A stretch of 64,000 nt of DNA, from contig JANQEQ010000012.1 in the NCBI GenBank assembly GCA_028278245.1, positions 1 to 64,000 of the forward strand, read 5' to 3'. The notes under the pieces are model-generated. The model had not been told where the DNA came from. It worked only from the letters and a program-made list of their open reading frames with translations, and searched no databases. Source of the DNA: Phycisphaerales bacterium (GTDB lineage: Bacteria; Planctomycetota; Phycisphaerae; Phycisphaerales; SM1A02). Position numbers and translations under genes: made by a program. Of the stretch, positions 54,027 through 63,910 are shown one piece after another; the stretch's first letter is position 1; every line of letters starts with the position of its first letter.

Positions 54027-56291
54027 ATGTGGAAAATGACATTGCGGTTCATTGTAATTTTTGCGTTGTTGGGGCCTGGCTGCTTCGCACTGGCTGGCAA
54101 TCAGAATCCACCTCGGACTCGGTATGACAATCACTATGTCATTCAGGTGAATCCTCAATCGCAGCATGAGATTAATTACCTCAATGATCTTGGTGCCATC
54201 CTGCTGAGTTGTCACGAAGGTTGTGGACCGACTGATTATGTCGTACATCGTGACCTGCTGGCAGATATCACAGCGGCGGGAATTAATTTCCTTATTCATA
54301 ATGTGGATCTGCAAGCAGAAATTGATGCTGAGCAAGCCCGGCTCTCTGCGCGTGGATCAACTGATCCCCGAGATGAACAATGGTTTGAAGATTTCAAAAC
54401 TTTCGATGAAATCGTGGACCGCCTCAATGCCTGGGTAATCGATTACCCCCAACTTGTCTCTCTGATCGACATCGGCGATTCAATTGAAGGACGCGATATC
54501 TGGGCTTTGCGTATCTCAGGCTCACCGGATCCCAAACCCGGTGTGCTCTACAACGGAACGCAACATGCCCGTGAGTGGATCAGCCCCATGATGAATATGT
54601 TTCTTGCGGAGCATCTCATCGAGAGGTATGAGACTGATCCACAAATCCGTCATCTGGTTGATCATCTGGAAATTTACATCGTTCCCGTAGTCAATCCCGA
54701 TGGCTATGTGTACTCCTGGACACACAATCGTCTCTGGCGCAAGAATCGACGCGATAATCCCGGTACATCATGTGACGGCGTTGATCCGAACCGCAACTGG
54801 GGAGTTGCCTGGGGTGAGATCGGCAGCAGCGGCAGCCCATGCAGCCAGGTCTATCACGGAACAGCGCCATTTTCAGAACCGGAAACTCAGGCAATGCGCG
54901 ATTTTTATTTCGCACACCCCCTGATCATCTCCAATATCGATTTTCATTCTTATTCCCAACTCATCCTTTGGCCGTATGGACATACCACCGATCTCGCTCC
55001 CGATCACCCGCTCTTTAACCTGCTCGGAGTACAGATGCATGAAGCAATTGAGCTTGTCCATGGCGAAGCGTATGACTACGGGCCGGCATACACGACGATT
55101 TACCCTGTCGGTGGCGCAAGTATTGACTGGTGTTACGACGATCAGGGCATCATCTCATACACGTTCGAATTGAGGCCGGAATCATCTTCCGGTGGTGGAT
55201 TTATCCTGCCCCCAGAAGAGATCATTCCTGCTTGCGAGGAAGTTCTTCCCGCTGCTCTGATACTGGCGGAATGGTCAACAACCCCAGTGAAATTCAATTT
55301 CCACAACGGACCACCCCAGATTCTCCCCGCCGGGCTGGCAACACCTATCGAGTTTCGCATTGAGTCGTATCTCGGAGTTGAACTTGATCCCGTATCGGTC
55401 AAGCTCTATTCCCGTTTGAATGCTCAGGTTCCATTTACTGAAACACTAATCAGCGATCTTGGTAATCAGCAGTTTGAGGTCACAATGCCCGCCGTTCCGC
55501 TCGGTGGATCGCTGGAATATTACTTTGTCGCTGAATCACTCCAGGGTCTGCAATATACATCACCACTTTCAGCGCCGGATGAGTTCCACCTCGCCCACGC
55601 CACTCAGGCGCACCATCGCTTCAATCTGAATACCGATCCCGGATGGGAATCAGAAGGCCAGTGGGAGTTCGGCATACCGTTGGGTCAGGGGGGACAGTAC
55701 GGTTGGGAAGATCCCACCAGTGGTTACACCGGTGTCAATGTGTACGGCTACAACCTTGCCGGCGATTACCCCAGCGCATTATCTGAAACACATCTGACAA
55801 CAACGGCCCTGGATTGCACCGATCTGACCCGAGTTACCCTGCGTTTCCAGCGCTGGCTGGGTGTGGAAAGTTCACTTGGCGTCAGTGGTGATCATGCATA
55901 CATTCGCGTCAGCACGGACGGCCAGAACTGGATCACCATCTGGGAAAATGGCCAAGTCATCATGGACGGTGAATGGTCACTTTGGGAATTTGATATCTCC
56001 GATATCGCTGACTTCCAGAGTGAAGTTTATCTCCGCTGGACCATGGGACGCACCAACACATGGAAGTGGTTCTGCGGTTGGAATATCGATGACATCGAAC
56101 TTTGGGCGATCTCCACTTCATCATGCCCGCACGATCTCAATCGCGATGGCATAGTCAACATCAATGATGTGTTCTATCTTCTGGGGCAGTGGGATCAGCT
56201 CGCAGTCCCCGCTGATGTCACCGGCGACGGGTATGTTGACCTCGATGATATCATGGCCCTGCTTGATGCATGGGGTGAGTGTGATGAATGA
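54027..56291 (+). CDS. Secreted M14 zinc carboxypeptidase with dockerin-like C-terminus
   Basis: 754 residues from the ATG at 54027, which starts a signal peptide ('WKMTLRFIVIFALLGPGCFALA'); an ATG at 53952 is not signal-like. The M14 catalytic domain follows a propeptide-like segment. Zinc ligands are His180 and Glu183 in 'GTQHAREWISPM' and His307 in 'NIDFHSYSQLILWPYG', with catalytic Glu381 in 'YTFELRPESSS'. Then come a sheet domain and a MAM- or immune-inhibitor-like domain ('VTLRFQRWLGVESS', 'LRWTMGRT', 'CGWNIDDIELW'). Two EF-hand-like loops, 'DLNRDGIVNINDVFYLLG' and 'DVTGDGYVDLDDIMALL', end the protein. It removes C-terminal residues from peptides outside the cell. Confidence 0.92.
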   Translation: MWKMTLRFIVIFALLGPGCFALAGNQNPPRTRYDNHYVIQVNPQSQHEINYLNDLGAILLSCHEGCGPTDYVVHRDLLADITAAGINFLIHNVDLQAEIDAEQARLSARGSTDPRDEQWFEDFKTFDEIVDRLNAWVIDYPQLVSLIDIGDSIEGRDIWALRISGSPDPKPGVLYNGTQHAREWISPMMNMFLAEHLIERYETDPQIRHLVDHLEIYIVPVVNPDGYVYSWTHNRLWRKNRRDNPGTSCDGVDPNRNWGVAWGEIGSSGSPCSQVYHGTAPFSEPETQAMRDFYFAHPLIISNIDFHSYSQLILWPYGHTTDLAPDHPLFNLLGVQMHEAIELVHGEAYDYGPAYTTIYPVGGASIDWCYDDQGIISYTFELRPESSSGGGFILPPEEIIPACEEVLPAALILAEWSTTPVKFNFHNGPPQILPAGLATPIEFRIESYLGVELDPVSVKLYSRLNAQVPFTETLISDLGNQQFEVTMPAVPLGGSLEYYFVAESLQGLQYTSPLSAPDEFHLAHATQAHHRFNLNTDPGWESEGQWEFGIPLGQGGQYGWEDPTSGYTGVNVYGYNLAGDYPSALSETHLTTTALDCTDLTRVTLRFQRWLGVESSLGVSGDHAYIRVSTDGQNWITIWENGQVIMDGEWSLWEFDISDIADFQSEVYLRWTMGRTNTWKWFCGWNIDDIELWAISTSSCPHDLNRDGIVNINDVFYLLGQWDQLAVPADVTGDGYVDLDDIMALLDAWGECDE

Positions 56292-56316
56292 TAAGGTCGT
56301 CATACTCACTTTATTT

Positions 56317-58221
56317 TTATTGTGTGGGGGGATTGGGCGCTTCCTGTTGTAGGCTTTGAGTGATCGCCAGTTCATGCAACTTGACTGAAGCGTGATCCAG
56401 TGATTCCTTTGCCTGGAAAAAGGCATCTGCATCGACATCCGCGACCTTATCACCCGCTGCGTCGATGAATTTCTGGAGTTGCTGGATCTTATCATCAAGC
56501 TCGGATCGATATTCCTGCGGCAGGTTTTGATCCACGCGCTCCATTGCATCACGAATCCATTTGATATCCAGCTTCGCGTTGACGACAAGATCAATCACAC
56601 GGTGGGCGTGCATGTCATCGACCGCATACGTGTAAGACTCCTCCTCCATCGTTTCGATTTCATCCTGGGTCAATCCATAACGTGGAATGATCTGGATGGA
56701 TGCGATTTTTCCTGATCGTTTTTCCACAGCCGACACATTGAGGATGCCGTTAGCGTCGACGAGAAATTCCACCTCGATTTGTGGAATTCCGGCCGGCATC
56801 GGAGGAATGCCGCGCAATTCAAACTCACCCAGACTCCGGCAATCCTGCACCAGTTCACGTTCACCCTGCAGGATGTGGATTTTCACATTGGTCTGACCAT
56901 CCACTGATGTTGAAAACTTCTCCGTGACGTGAGTGGGAACGGTCGTGTTGCGCACAATCAACTTTGCCATCGCTCCCCCCATCGTTTCAATTCCCAGGCT
57001 GAGCGGAATGACATCCAGCAGCAGCATGTCCTGATTTGTGCCGGCCAGTATTGACGCCTGCACCGCAGCACCCAGCGCCACGACTCGATCGGGATTGAGC
57101 GCGGTGTACGGTTCACTGCCAAATCTATCCGCCACCGTCTTCCTCACCAATGGAATCCGCGTCGATCCACCCACCATGACGATGCGATCAATCTGATCAG
57201 CCGTTAGTTTGGCGTCGTACAGGGCACGATCACAGGCAACCATCGTACGCTTCACCCAAGGGCTGATCATTTCTTCCAGTTCGCTGCGTGCCAGCAGGCG
57301 ATTATAAATGCGTCCCTCTCCCAGATCGATTTGCATTTGCGCCGTTTCCTCTGTTGACAGACGAACCTTCGTCGCTTCAGCAAAGGTGCGCAGCGCCTGC
57401 TGAGTTGAAGGGGGAAAAGTCAATTGTGTACCGAACTGCTCGCGCACCTCCTGCAAAACCAGATTGATGATCATCCGATCAACATCATCCCCGCCAAGGT
57501 GCGTGTCGCCCGCTGTGGACAAAACCTGGAAAAAGGAATCTGTATGATCGGTCTCATCTGCCGGAGTGACCTGGAGAATCGACACATCAAACGTTCCACC
57601 CCCCAGATCAAACACCGCAATTGTTTCTGCCTGTGCCTCCTTGCCCTGACCGATGCCATAGGCGAGTGCGGCGGCGGTAGGCTCATTGACAATGCGACAC
57701 ACTTCCAAGCCCGCCAAACGCCCCGCATCACGAGTTGCCTGACGTTGCGCATCGTCAAAATAAGCGGGCACCGTCACGACCGCCTTGCTCACCGGCGTTC
57801 CCAATGCCGCTTCAGCCTGCACCTTCAATTGACGAAGGATCATCGCGCTGACTTCCTGCGGTGTGTACACATTCTCACCCACCCGCACACAAGCCATATC
57901 CCGTTCTCCCGATTCCACAATATAAGGCAGATGAGGAATATCATCGCCCATATCATCCATCCCCCGACCCATGAGGCGCTTCACACTGAAGATCGTTTCC
58001 TGGGGAAACTCTACCGCATGGTTGCGTGCTTCTTCACCAACCACGGGGAATCCCTGCCCAGCAAAGCGAACAACCGAAGGCATCAGTGCACGATCCTGCT
58101 CATCCGGCAAAATGTGCGGTCCACGCTCATCGCATATGGCAACAAGTGAATTTGTCGTACCCAGGTCTATGCCAATGATGACCGGTGACTCTTCTAGTGA
58201 TGTCGTTTTGTCTTTTTCCAT
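56317..58221 (-). CDS. Hsp70-family chaperone (DnaK/HscA-like)
   Basis: 634 residues from the ATG at 58221. Hsp70 signatures are intact: 'IGIDLGTTNSLVAI', 'VFDLGGGTFDVSILQ' and 'IVMVGGSTRIPLVR'. The substrate domain contains 'LLDVIPLSLGIETMGG' and 'GILNVSAVEKRSGK'. The C-terminal lid is helical and ends in a short tail lacking the EEVD-like or Gly-rich DnaK end. There is no grpE, dnaJ or iscU gene next to it. It differs from the main DnaK by several indels, so it is probably a second Hsp70 with a special client. Confidence 0.93.
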   Translation of the reverse strand: MEKDKTTSLEESPVIIGIDLGTTNSLVAICDERGPHILPDEQDRALMPSVVRFAGQGFPVVGEEARNHAVEFPQETIFSVKRLMGRGMDDMGDDIPHLPYIVESGERDMACVRVGENVYTPQEVSAMILRQLKVQAEAALGTPVSKAVVTVPAYFDDAQRQATRDAGRLAGLEVCRIVNEPTAAALAYGIGQGKEAQAETIAVFDLGGGTFDVSILQVTPADETDHTDSFFQVLSTAGDTHLGGDDVDRMIINLVLQEVREQFGTQLTFPPSTQQALRTFAEATKVRLSTEETAQMQIDLGEGRIYNRLLARSELEEMISPWVKRTMVACDRALYDAKLTADQIDRIVMVGGSTRIPLVRKTVADRFGSEPYTALNPDRVVALGAAVQASILAGTNQDMLLLDVIPLSLGIETMGGAMAKLIVRNTTVPTHVTEKFSTSVDGQTNVKIHILQGERELVQDCRSLGEFELRGIPPMPAGIPQIEVEFLVDANGILNVSAVEKRSGKIASIQIIPRYGLTQDEIETMEEESYTYAVDDMHAHRVIDLVVNAKLDIKWIRDAMERVDQNLPQEYRSELDDKIQQLQKFIDAAGDKVADVDADAFFQAKESLDHASVKLHELAITQSLQQEAPNPPTQ

Positions 58222-58272
58222 CAGGCGACAGTCTAGGCGTAGATCCACAAATCTGTCACGTCGCACACAGGA

Positions 58273-59064
58273 TCAATCGTACTGCAACTCCGGCCCCGAT
58301 TCCTGCATCTTTCTGGTAAATGCCAGCAGTGAATCAACGCCGCCGATGCCGTCATCAGCGGCAAAGATATTGTCCGGCTTCATCCCGCCGCTCGCCTCGA
58401 AAAACGCTTTTGACGGGGTGAAGCTGGTCGTGAACTCGATACGCCCGTCGCCGTACACGATTGTCCCCCCCCACTGTCCATTCTGACCGTAGGTGTAAGA
58501 AGTTGGATCATCAATACCGTCCTTTGGACCCCTGCTGCCAAACAACACCACATGAGGATCCGCTTCCGAATGCCAGTGTCGATCATAGCGCTCGCCGTAC
58601 ATTGGCATGTGTGCAAATGAAACATTTGAAATGTTATCGAGATCAGCCTGGAAATTGGGATCCCAATGAATCCCGCGGCCCGGCTGATACACAGAGAAAT
58701 CGTAATCTTCATCCACTTCCACAAACGGGCTGTATTCATTACCCGATATCAGCTGCTCCGGATTGATGTAATTCTGAGCAACCAAGGCCGAATAGAAGCT
58801 CGCCGTGGTGTCGTGACTCCACTGACCGTCTCCTACCAGTTCGCTTGGCGTGAGGAATACTCCGTCATGATCCATCGCCTGCACTGTCAGTGATTGGTAC
58901 AGCGAAAAAAGAATCACCTGATCCTGCGTCGATCGCACTGTCCCGGAAACGGCGGATCCTTCCCCGGTGATAGCGCGATTAGCCGTGGTCATAAGTATCG
59001 TCATTAAAATCACTATGCACACCAAGGTGACTAAAAGACCCAAAAGACTGAATCCATAGCGCAT
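58273..59064 (-). CDS. Type IV prepilin-like secreted protein
   Basis: 263 residues from the ATG at 59064, which has AAGGGG at good spacing; an ATG two codons earlier is too close. The N-terminus MRYGFSLLGLLVTLVCIVIL has the prepilin pattern G-F plus a hydrophobic helix, but the usual Glu at mature position 5 is Gly. The body is polar, with 'GRGIHWDPNF' and, near the end, 'GGTIVYGDGRIEF', a pattern seen in planctomycete prepilin-like secreted proteins. It probably becomes part of a pseudopilus or is released. No pilus genes are nearby. Confidence 0.72.
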   Translation of the reverse strand: MRYGFSLLGLLVTLVCIVILMTILMTTANRAITGEGSAVSGTVRSTQDQVILFSLYQSLTVQAMDHDGVFLTPSELVGDGQWSHDTTASFYSALVAQNYINPEQLISGNEYSPFVEVDEDYDFSVYQPGRGIHWDPNFQADLDNISNVSFAHMPMYGERYDRHWHSEADPHVVLFGSRGPKDGIDDPTSYTYGQNGQWGGTIVYGDGRIEFTTSFTPSKAFFEASGGMKPDNIFAADDGIGGVDSLLAFTRKMQESGPELQYD

Positions 59065-59089
59065 AGCCATTCCCCTTATTAGTTCAAAT

Positions 59090-59608
59090 TCAATCAGGTT
59101 GCTTACCCGGCCTGGGCATCAGATCGAGATATTCATCGAACCGTCGGCGGGAAACATGATCCAGCCAATCGTAGACCGGCCGAATGTCAGGACTCTCGCC
59201 GTTCACTTCCCACCGTTTCCTCCCGGACGGCCAGGAAATAAATCCCCGGTATTCATGATCCTCCGGTAGTCCGGATGATTGGGGATTACGATCATACCAC
59301 CCGGCGGTTTGTAAAATCTGAAGCAACTCATCACATTCAGCAGGTGAGAGTTGTCCGTGCCAGGAATAAGCACCGCTTGTCGCTTTCATACCCCCTCCGA
59401 AACTGATTCTGCCATCCGGTTTGACGCGGTACAACGCAGCCGCGTTCGATCCAAGTCGCGCGAAGAGTTCCAGATTCACACCACCCATTGGATCAGCCAG
59501 ACTTGCGACAGGGACACTGTTTGTCGTTGTGCATCCCCATACCAGGCAGGCACAGATCAACAGGGATCCACTGGCCAAATATCGCGAGATGTTCGAACAA
59601 CAGTTCAT
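59090..59608 (-). CDS. Predicted lipoprotein of unknown function
   Basis: 172 residues with a lipoprotein signal ending in 'LVWGC' near residue 25. The mature part has 'LFARLGSNAAALYRVKPDGR', then 'LSPAECDELLQILQTAGWYD' and a C-terminal helix. It looks related to the preceding gene product in layout ('DP.GGV', 'F/L A.LGSD', 'V.PDG'), so the two may be old duplicates. It starts inside the stop of that gene (ATGA). Unknown role in the envelope. Confidence 0.7.
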   Translation of the reverse strand: MNCCSNISRYLASGSLLICACLVWGCTTTNSVPVASLADPMGGVNLELFARLGSNAAALYRVKPDGRISFGGGMKATSGAYSWHGQLSPAECDELLQILQTAGWYDRNPQSSGLPEDHEYRGFISWPSGRKRWEVNGESPDIRPVYDWLDHVSRRRFDEYLDLMPRPGKQPD

Positions 59609-60234
59609 GGATTGCGGTAACGGGCGTAGGGATCAGGACCAAAGTCATATCGCTTTGGTTTCATCAAAACTTCGTCAGGCAGATACTCACTTGCCCACGC
59701 CAGGTCTGCAAGATCACGTACGAGATTGATGAATCCCGGATCGGGTGGTTCATCAAAGTGATAACTGCGGGTAAAGACCCAGCGCTTGTCATTGCCGGTA
59801 AGTGCCAGAAGATACACGCGGCGCTCATCCGGCGGTGATACACGGTTGAAGTTGATCATGTCATCAGCAACAGCCGGATCCGTAAAACCCCATTGCTGCA
59901 TATTTGACCACAGCTGCGCCATATGCTGGCGACTCAATGTGCGGGTAAAGCCAGGCAGATTTCTGGTTTCAACTCGATATGACGGCGGTTGTCCCAGTTT
60001 GACCACGGTTTCCGTTCCATAGTGATATGCTCCATCCGGGAAAAGAACATATCGACTGGGACGAAGATGTGCTTCGGGCACATCGGGAACATCAGAACCG
60101 GCCAATATCGCCAGATCAAGAGAAAAATCTTCAGGAACGCCGCCATAAGGATCATCAGCGGGTGAAACTGAAGATGCACAGCCCAGACCGACTGTCAACC
60201 AGAGAAATACAATGACCAAGCATGCCTTCTTCAT
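59605..60234 (-). CDS. Predicted lipoprotein of unknown function
   Basis: 209 residues from the ATG at 60234 (MKKACLVIVFLWLTVGLGC, a classic lipoprotein signal with Cys19); the open frame extends further upstream without purpose. After 'DPYGGVPEDFSLDLAILAG' come 'LRPSRYVLFPDGAYHYG' and 'LSRQHMAQLWSNMQQWGFTD'. The order of these blocks matches the next gene, hence the suggestion of duplication. No catalytic motif. It is divergent from ilvE and precedes the second lipoprotein gene with ATGA overlap. Confidence 0.7.
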   Translation of the reverse strand: MKKACLVIVFLWLTVGLGCASSVSPADDPYGGVPEDFSLDLAILAGSDVPDVPEAHLRPSRYVLFPDGAYHYGTETVVKLGQPPSYRVETRNLPGFTRTLSRQHMAQLWSNMQQWGFTDPAVADDMINFNRVSPPDERRVYLLALTGNDKRWVFTRSYHFDEPPDPGFINLVRDLADLAWASEYLPDEVLMKPKRYDFGPDPYARYRNP

Positions 60235-60357
60235 GCAGGAAGTGTAAGGTCCGCAGCCCACAGCGCATAGCCGTCTTGCCGATATTCTGCCGGTGAGATT
60301 GAGGAAAAGAACAGTCTCACAGAGGCTTTCTATCTTCATCAGATGGATCCACCTGCC

Positions 60358-60363
60358 TATAAT
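60358..60363 (+). promoter_or_regulatory. Candidate -10 element of the aminotransferase gene
   Basis: A perfect TATAAT lies 27 bases before the ATG at 60391. The -35 region 17 bases upstream (TTCATC) is weak. Confidence 0.35.
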
Positions 60364-60390
60364 TGTGGACCACGGACTCAGGAGGTAATC

Positions 60391-61326
60391 ATGGCACATT
60401 CCACTGTATCTGAGACATCTTCAACTATCACTGAACCAAAACGGACCAAACCCATGCTGAAAATCTGGTTAGACGGCCAACTTGTTGATGAAGACCAGGC
60501 TAAGGTTTCTGTTTTCGACCACGGCCTACTGTACGGCGACGGCGTGTTTGAGGGAATCCGAATCTACAATCACCGCATCCTCAAGCTACACTCTCACCTG
60601 GAACGCTGGTACCGCTCGGCTGAAAAAATCCGTCTCACGCCTGCATACAACATCGACGAGATGGATAAAGCGATGCGGGAAACGGTGAAAGCCAACAATC
60701 TCCGAGATGGGTATATCCGCTCACTCTTCACCCGTGGCTACGGCGACCTTGGCCTCAATCCCTTTATTTGCCCCACGGCGGGAACCATCATCATCGCTGA
60801 CTCCATCCAGCTTTATCCCCCCGAGCTGTACGAAACCGGAATCCCTGTTGTTGTCGCTGATCGTCCACGTCTCCCCGTCCAATGCCTCGATCCGTCCGTC
60901 AAGAGCCTCAACTATCTCAACAATATCATGGCAAAAATCGAAGCCATCGAGGCCGGCGTGCTGGAAGCCATCATGCTGAATATCGAAGGAAACGTCACTG
61001 AATGTACCGGCGATAATCTCTTCATGATCACGGATGGCAAGATCTATACACCTCCAGTCAGTGACGGTCTGCTCGGGGGCATCACCCGGCAATGGGTGAT
61101 CGATGAGATCGGTCCAGACTGCGGCCATCCCGTTGAGGAACGGCACATCAAGATCGATGAAGTCCTCAACGCCGATGAGGTATTCCTCACCGGTACCGGA
61201 GCGGAAATCATCGGCGTCAACAAGATCGATGATCGCGTTTTAAGCGATGGTAAAGTTGGACCCATCAGCAGCAAACTCATTGCTCGTTTCAAGGAACGGG
61301 TCGCAGAAAACGCTCCGGAGGATTAA
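60391..61326 (+). CDS. ilvE: Class IV branched-chain amino acid aminotransferase
   Basis: 311 residues from the ATG at 60391, six bases after GGAGG. Family features: 'VFDHGLLYGDGVFEGIRIYN' near the start, the PLP lysine in 'DPSVKSLNYLNNIMAKIEA', 'ECTGDNLFMI' and 'VFLTGTGAEIIGV'. The size equals E. coli IlvE (309). It exchanges amino groups between glutamate and leucine, isoleucine or valine. D-amino-acid aminotransferase and ADC lyase share the fold, but the 'LNYLNNI' and 'EVFLTGT' combination favours IlvE. It is a single gene with its own promoter. Confidence 0.9.
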   Translation: MAHSTVSETSSTITEPKRTKPMLKIWLDGQLVDEDQAKVSVFDHGLLYGDGVFEGIRIYNHRILKLHSHLERWYRSAEKIRLTPAYNIDEMDKAMRETVKANNLRDGYIRSLFTRGYGDLGLNPFICPTAGTIIIADSIQLYPPELYETGIPVVVADRPRLPVQCLDPSVKSLNYLNNIMAKIEAIEAGVLEAIMLNIEGNVTECTGDNLFMITDGKIYTPPVSDGLLGGITRQWVIDEIGPDCGHPVEERHIKIDEVLNADEVFLTGTGAEIIGVNKIDDRVLSDGKVGPISSKLIARFKERVAENAPED

Positions 61327-61466
61327 CTTTCAGGAAAATATGATTGTAAAACCAGTCAGCGCTGCGAGATCCACTGGATCAGACAGCGCTGATTTTCATT
61401 CATACGGTATGATGTCATTCACCCCGATGGATCTCTGTCCACTTATACTGTTCCGCGTCATTCATC

Positions 61467-62951
61467 ATGCGTTGTCCTAACTGCGATTATCCACTGTGGA
61501 ATCTCAAAGCCCGGGAGTGCCCGGAATGCGGTACTCCATTTCTCCCCAGTGATTTTGATTTGGTTATTAACAGCACGCAGTTCTGCTGTCCCCTTTGCGA
61601 TCAGGCGTATTACGGAACCGGAGCCAGGGGTCACCTCGTTCCAATTGAATTCGACTGTCTCGGTTGCGAGCAGCACATTCACATGAATGAGATGGTGTTG
61701 CGACCGGCCGAGGGTGTGGCAGAATCGCAAACCAAAGTCGATCGCATGCCCTGGCTGGAAAGGAAGCAGCGCGGCCGCATCAAAGCCTGGTTTGCCATGA
61801 TGGGACAGGCAATGGGAGCGCCAACTCGACTCATGCGCTCAACGCCTGAAGGCAGTTCCGTCGCCACAGCCTGGGGTTATGCTCTGTTGACTCTTACACT
61901 TATACTCCTTACCGGCATCGGTCTGCCGGCGCTAATCTTCTCAGGTATCGCACTCCTCGATGGCAGTTCTTTTGCCTGGGAACCTATCCTGACAGGGTTT
62001 GCTTTATTCGCTGGAGGAATACTTTTTTGGGTCATTCTCCTGGCAGTGTGGGGATTGGTTGTCCACGGCATTTTGCGCATCACCGGTGGTTGTGCTCATT
62101 CAATCGGCCGCACATATCAGGCATTGTGCTACAGCGCCGGCACCCTGGCCCCGCTGGGGATTCCCTGTGTCGGGCCCTATTGTGGAACTTACATCGTATG
62201 GATCTGGTGGGTGGTCAGCGCCATCCTGATGATTACCGAAGGACAGCGCGTCAACGGCTGCCGGGCAACCCTGGCCGTGCTCACCATGCCGATCATCATG
62301 GCGGTTCTCCTCTTCGGAGGCTACTTCGGCTGGATTGGATACATCATGTATTCCATGAATTCAGGAACCGGACCGTTCGCCCAGATGGGGCCAATGACTG
62401 CCGACTACGAAACTCAGATGCTGAACACGTCACTGATCACATACTACAACGATAACAACCAGTGGCCGCCTCATGCCTTGCACCTCGTTGCCGATCATTT
62501 CGGAGCAGCGAATTTTGTATCCACGGATACCAACACCTACGAATCCGATGTCCCTGTTGGTGATCAAACATTAGAAGACTGGCAATATCTCCCCTCTAAC
62601 CGGCGTCAACAGGCTGCTCAGGAAATCGCAGAGCAGCTACCTGAAAACACTATTGCATATCGACTCGGTGATTTTGTATTCACATATCCAGGAATTGATC
62701 AGCCCCATGCTTCATCAAACCTCTGGACGGTGATCTATATCCCAGATCCGGATGTCAATCCATCACTGATGTCTAACGATATTCTGTATGCGGGGAATAA
62801 TAATCTCGGGCTTATCACCATCTACTATGGTGATCTTGAGTTAGTGCTTGAAGAGCAAAATCAATTACGTGCTGATTTAGGATTGCCACCACTTCCCGAC
62901 CCCACCACAATCACGCATGATGCGCCAGCAATTACGGAATTCGAAAACTAA
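61467..62951 (+). CDS. Zinc-ribbon multi-span membrane protein (Yip1-like)
   Basis: 494 residues. A double zinc ribbon is at the N-terminus: 'CPNCDYPLWNLKARECPECG' and then 'CPLC...CLGC'. Five or six membrane segments (about 130-300) follow, including 'YALLTLTLILLTGIGLPALI', which resemble Yip1-domain proteins. The C-terminal 170 residues are soluble, with 'LITYYNDNNQWPPHALHLVA', a segment like the globular end of type II secretion-like proteins. No enzyme motif. It may help membrane or envelope organisation. It stands alone. Confidence 0.7.
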   Translation: MRCPNCDYPLWNLKARECPECGTPFLPSDFDLVINSTQFCCPLCDQAYYGTGARGHLVPIEFDCLGCEQHIHMNEMVLRPAEGVAESQTKVDRMPWLERKQRGRIKAWFAMMGQAMGAPTRLMRSTPEGSSVATAWGYALLTLTLILLTGIGLPALIFSGIALLDGSSFAWEPILTGFALFAGGILFWVILLAVWGLVVHGILRITGGCAHSIGRTYQALCYSAGTLAPLGIPCVGPYCGTYIVWIWWVVSAILMITEGQRVNGCRATLAVLTMPIIMAVLLFGGYFGWIGYIMYSMNSGTGPFAQMGPMTADYETQMLNTSLITYYNDNNQWPPHALHLVADHFGAANFVSTDTNTYESDVPVGDQTLEDWQYLPSNRRQQAAQEIAEQLPENTIAYRLGDFVFTYPGIDQPHASSNLWTVIYIPDPDVNPSLMSNDILYAGNNNLGLITIYYGDLELVLEEQNQLRADLGLPPLPDPTTITHDAPAITEFEN

Positions 62952-62972
62952 TCAACCTACCTGCAAGATTAA

Positions 62973-63476
62973 TTACGAAGAAACAGGTTCCTCAAGAAGT
63001 GTGGAGGTCATGTTGCATTCGCGAGCCAGCGCGTGCTGCACCCAACAGCGATCTGAAAGTTCATGCAGACGTTGACGTTGCTCCGTTGTCAGCTCATCAC
63101 CTTCAATGATGGTTTCGCTTTCAATCACATCCACCACCCCCTTGGCGCCTTCCTGCAGTTTACGTGCCGCCACCCGTTGATGCTTTGTCGTAACCACGGC
63201 GCCGGTCATCGGAAAGCCGAGATTATCCGCCTGACCCCGTAGGGTGACTGCTTTGCAGGAAGCCAGCGCCGCCACCAGAAGATCAATGGGATTCCGCGCC
63301 GATCCACTCATAAGTTTTTTGTCGTTCACCGTGAACTGATGTCCACCCGGTAAAGTGATCTCTGTCGGATATCGTGTAGCCCCGACCCGAGCCGTGGCAA
63401 TTCCTTCTTCCAGAGTCGCTACCTGCGCGCTGAGAGGTTCTTTCTGATTCATGACCGCTTCAACCTTTGTTTGCAT
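62973..63476 (-). CDS. OsmC/Ohr-family protein
   Basis: 167 residues. OsmC fold motifs: 'GSARNPIDLLVAALASCKAV' with the first conserved Cys, and 'LSDRCWVQHAL', where the second Cys of the peroxidase pair is expected. Such proteins reduce organic hydroperoxides, but the group without a clean Ohr motif has unknown substrates. The start could be the ATG at 63452. It is followed (minus strand) by xdh-unrelated genes; directly upstream lies the CoA-binding protein gene, 24 bases away and in the same direction. Confidence 0.82.
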   Translation of the reverse strand: MQTKVEAVMNQKEPLSAQVATLEEGIATARVGATRYPTEITLPGGHQFTVNDKKLMSGSARNPIDLLVAALASCKAVTLRGQADNLGFPMTGAVVTTKHQRVAARKLQEGAKGVVDVIESETIIEGDELTTEQRQRLHELSDRCWVQHALARECNMTSTLLEEPVSS

Positions 63477-63499
63477 CCATGTCTACTGCATAATATTCC

Positions 63500-63910
63500 T
63501 TACGTTTCCTGATAGCCTAGTACCACAAGAAGACAGGCATCACCAGCAATGATATTGATACCCAGTTCATCGCCCCGCGCTTCTGCTTCAGGAAACTCCG
63601 CCCCGGGTTGCATCCAGATGTGTTTGATGCCCAATCCTGCCGCCTCCTCCACGATACTCCGAGTGATCTTAGGTGGCGTAATAACGGAAATACCATGTGG
63701 CGTCTCGGGGAGTGAACCCAAATCCGGATAAGCCGGCAATCCCCCAATTTCACTTGCTCGGGGATTCACTGGATGTACCGGCCGATTGTTCTGCTGATAG
63801 ACCCGTAAAATCTTGTTGCCGTACTTCTCCCGATTCGTTGATGCTCCAACCACAGCGTGCGGCTTTCCATCAAGAAATGCGCTGATCTTATCTTCAAGTG
63901 TCATACTCAT
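63500..63910 (-). CDS. CoA-binding domain protein (YccU-like)
   Basis: 136 residues, a single CoA-binding Rossmann domain: 'HAVVGASTNREKYGNKILRV' at the start, 'VHPVNPRASEIGGLPAYPDL' in the middle and 'GIKHIWMQPGAEFPEA' later. Its length is typical of YccU. The biochemical role of the family is not settled. The ATG overlaps the TGA of the upstream partial gene, and the OsmC gene follows, so three genes form one minus-strand operon. Confidence 0.88.
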   Translation of the reverse strand: MSMTLEDKISAFLDGKPHAVVGASTNREKYGNKILRVYQQNNRPVHPVNPRASEIGGLPAYPDLGSLPETPHGISVITPPKITRSIVEEAAGLGIKHIWMQPGAEFPEAEARGDELGINIIAGDACLLVVLGYQET

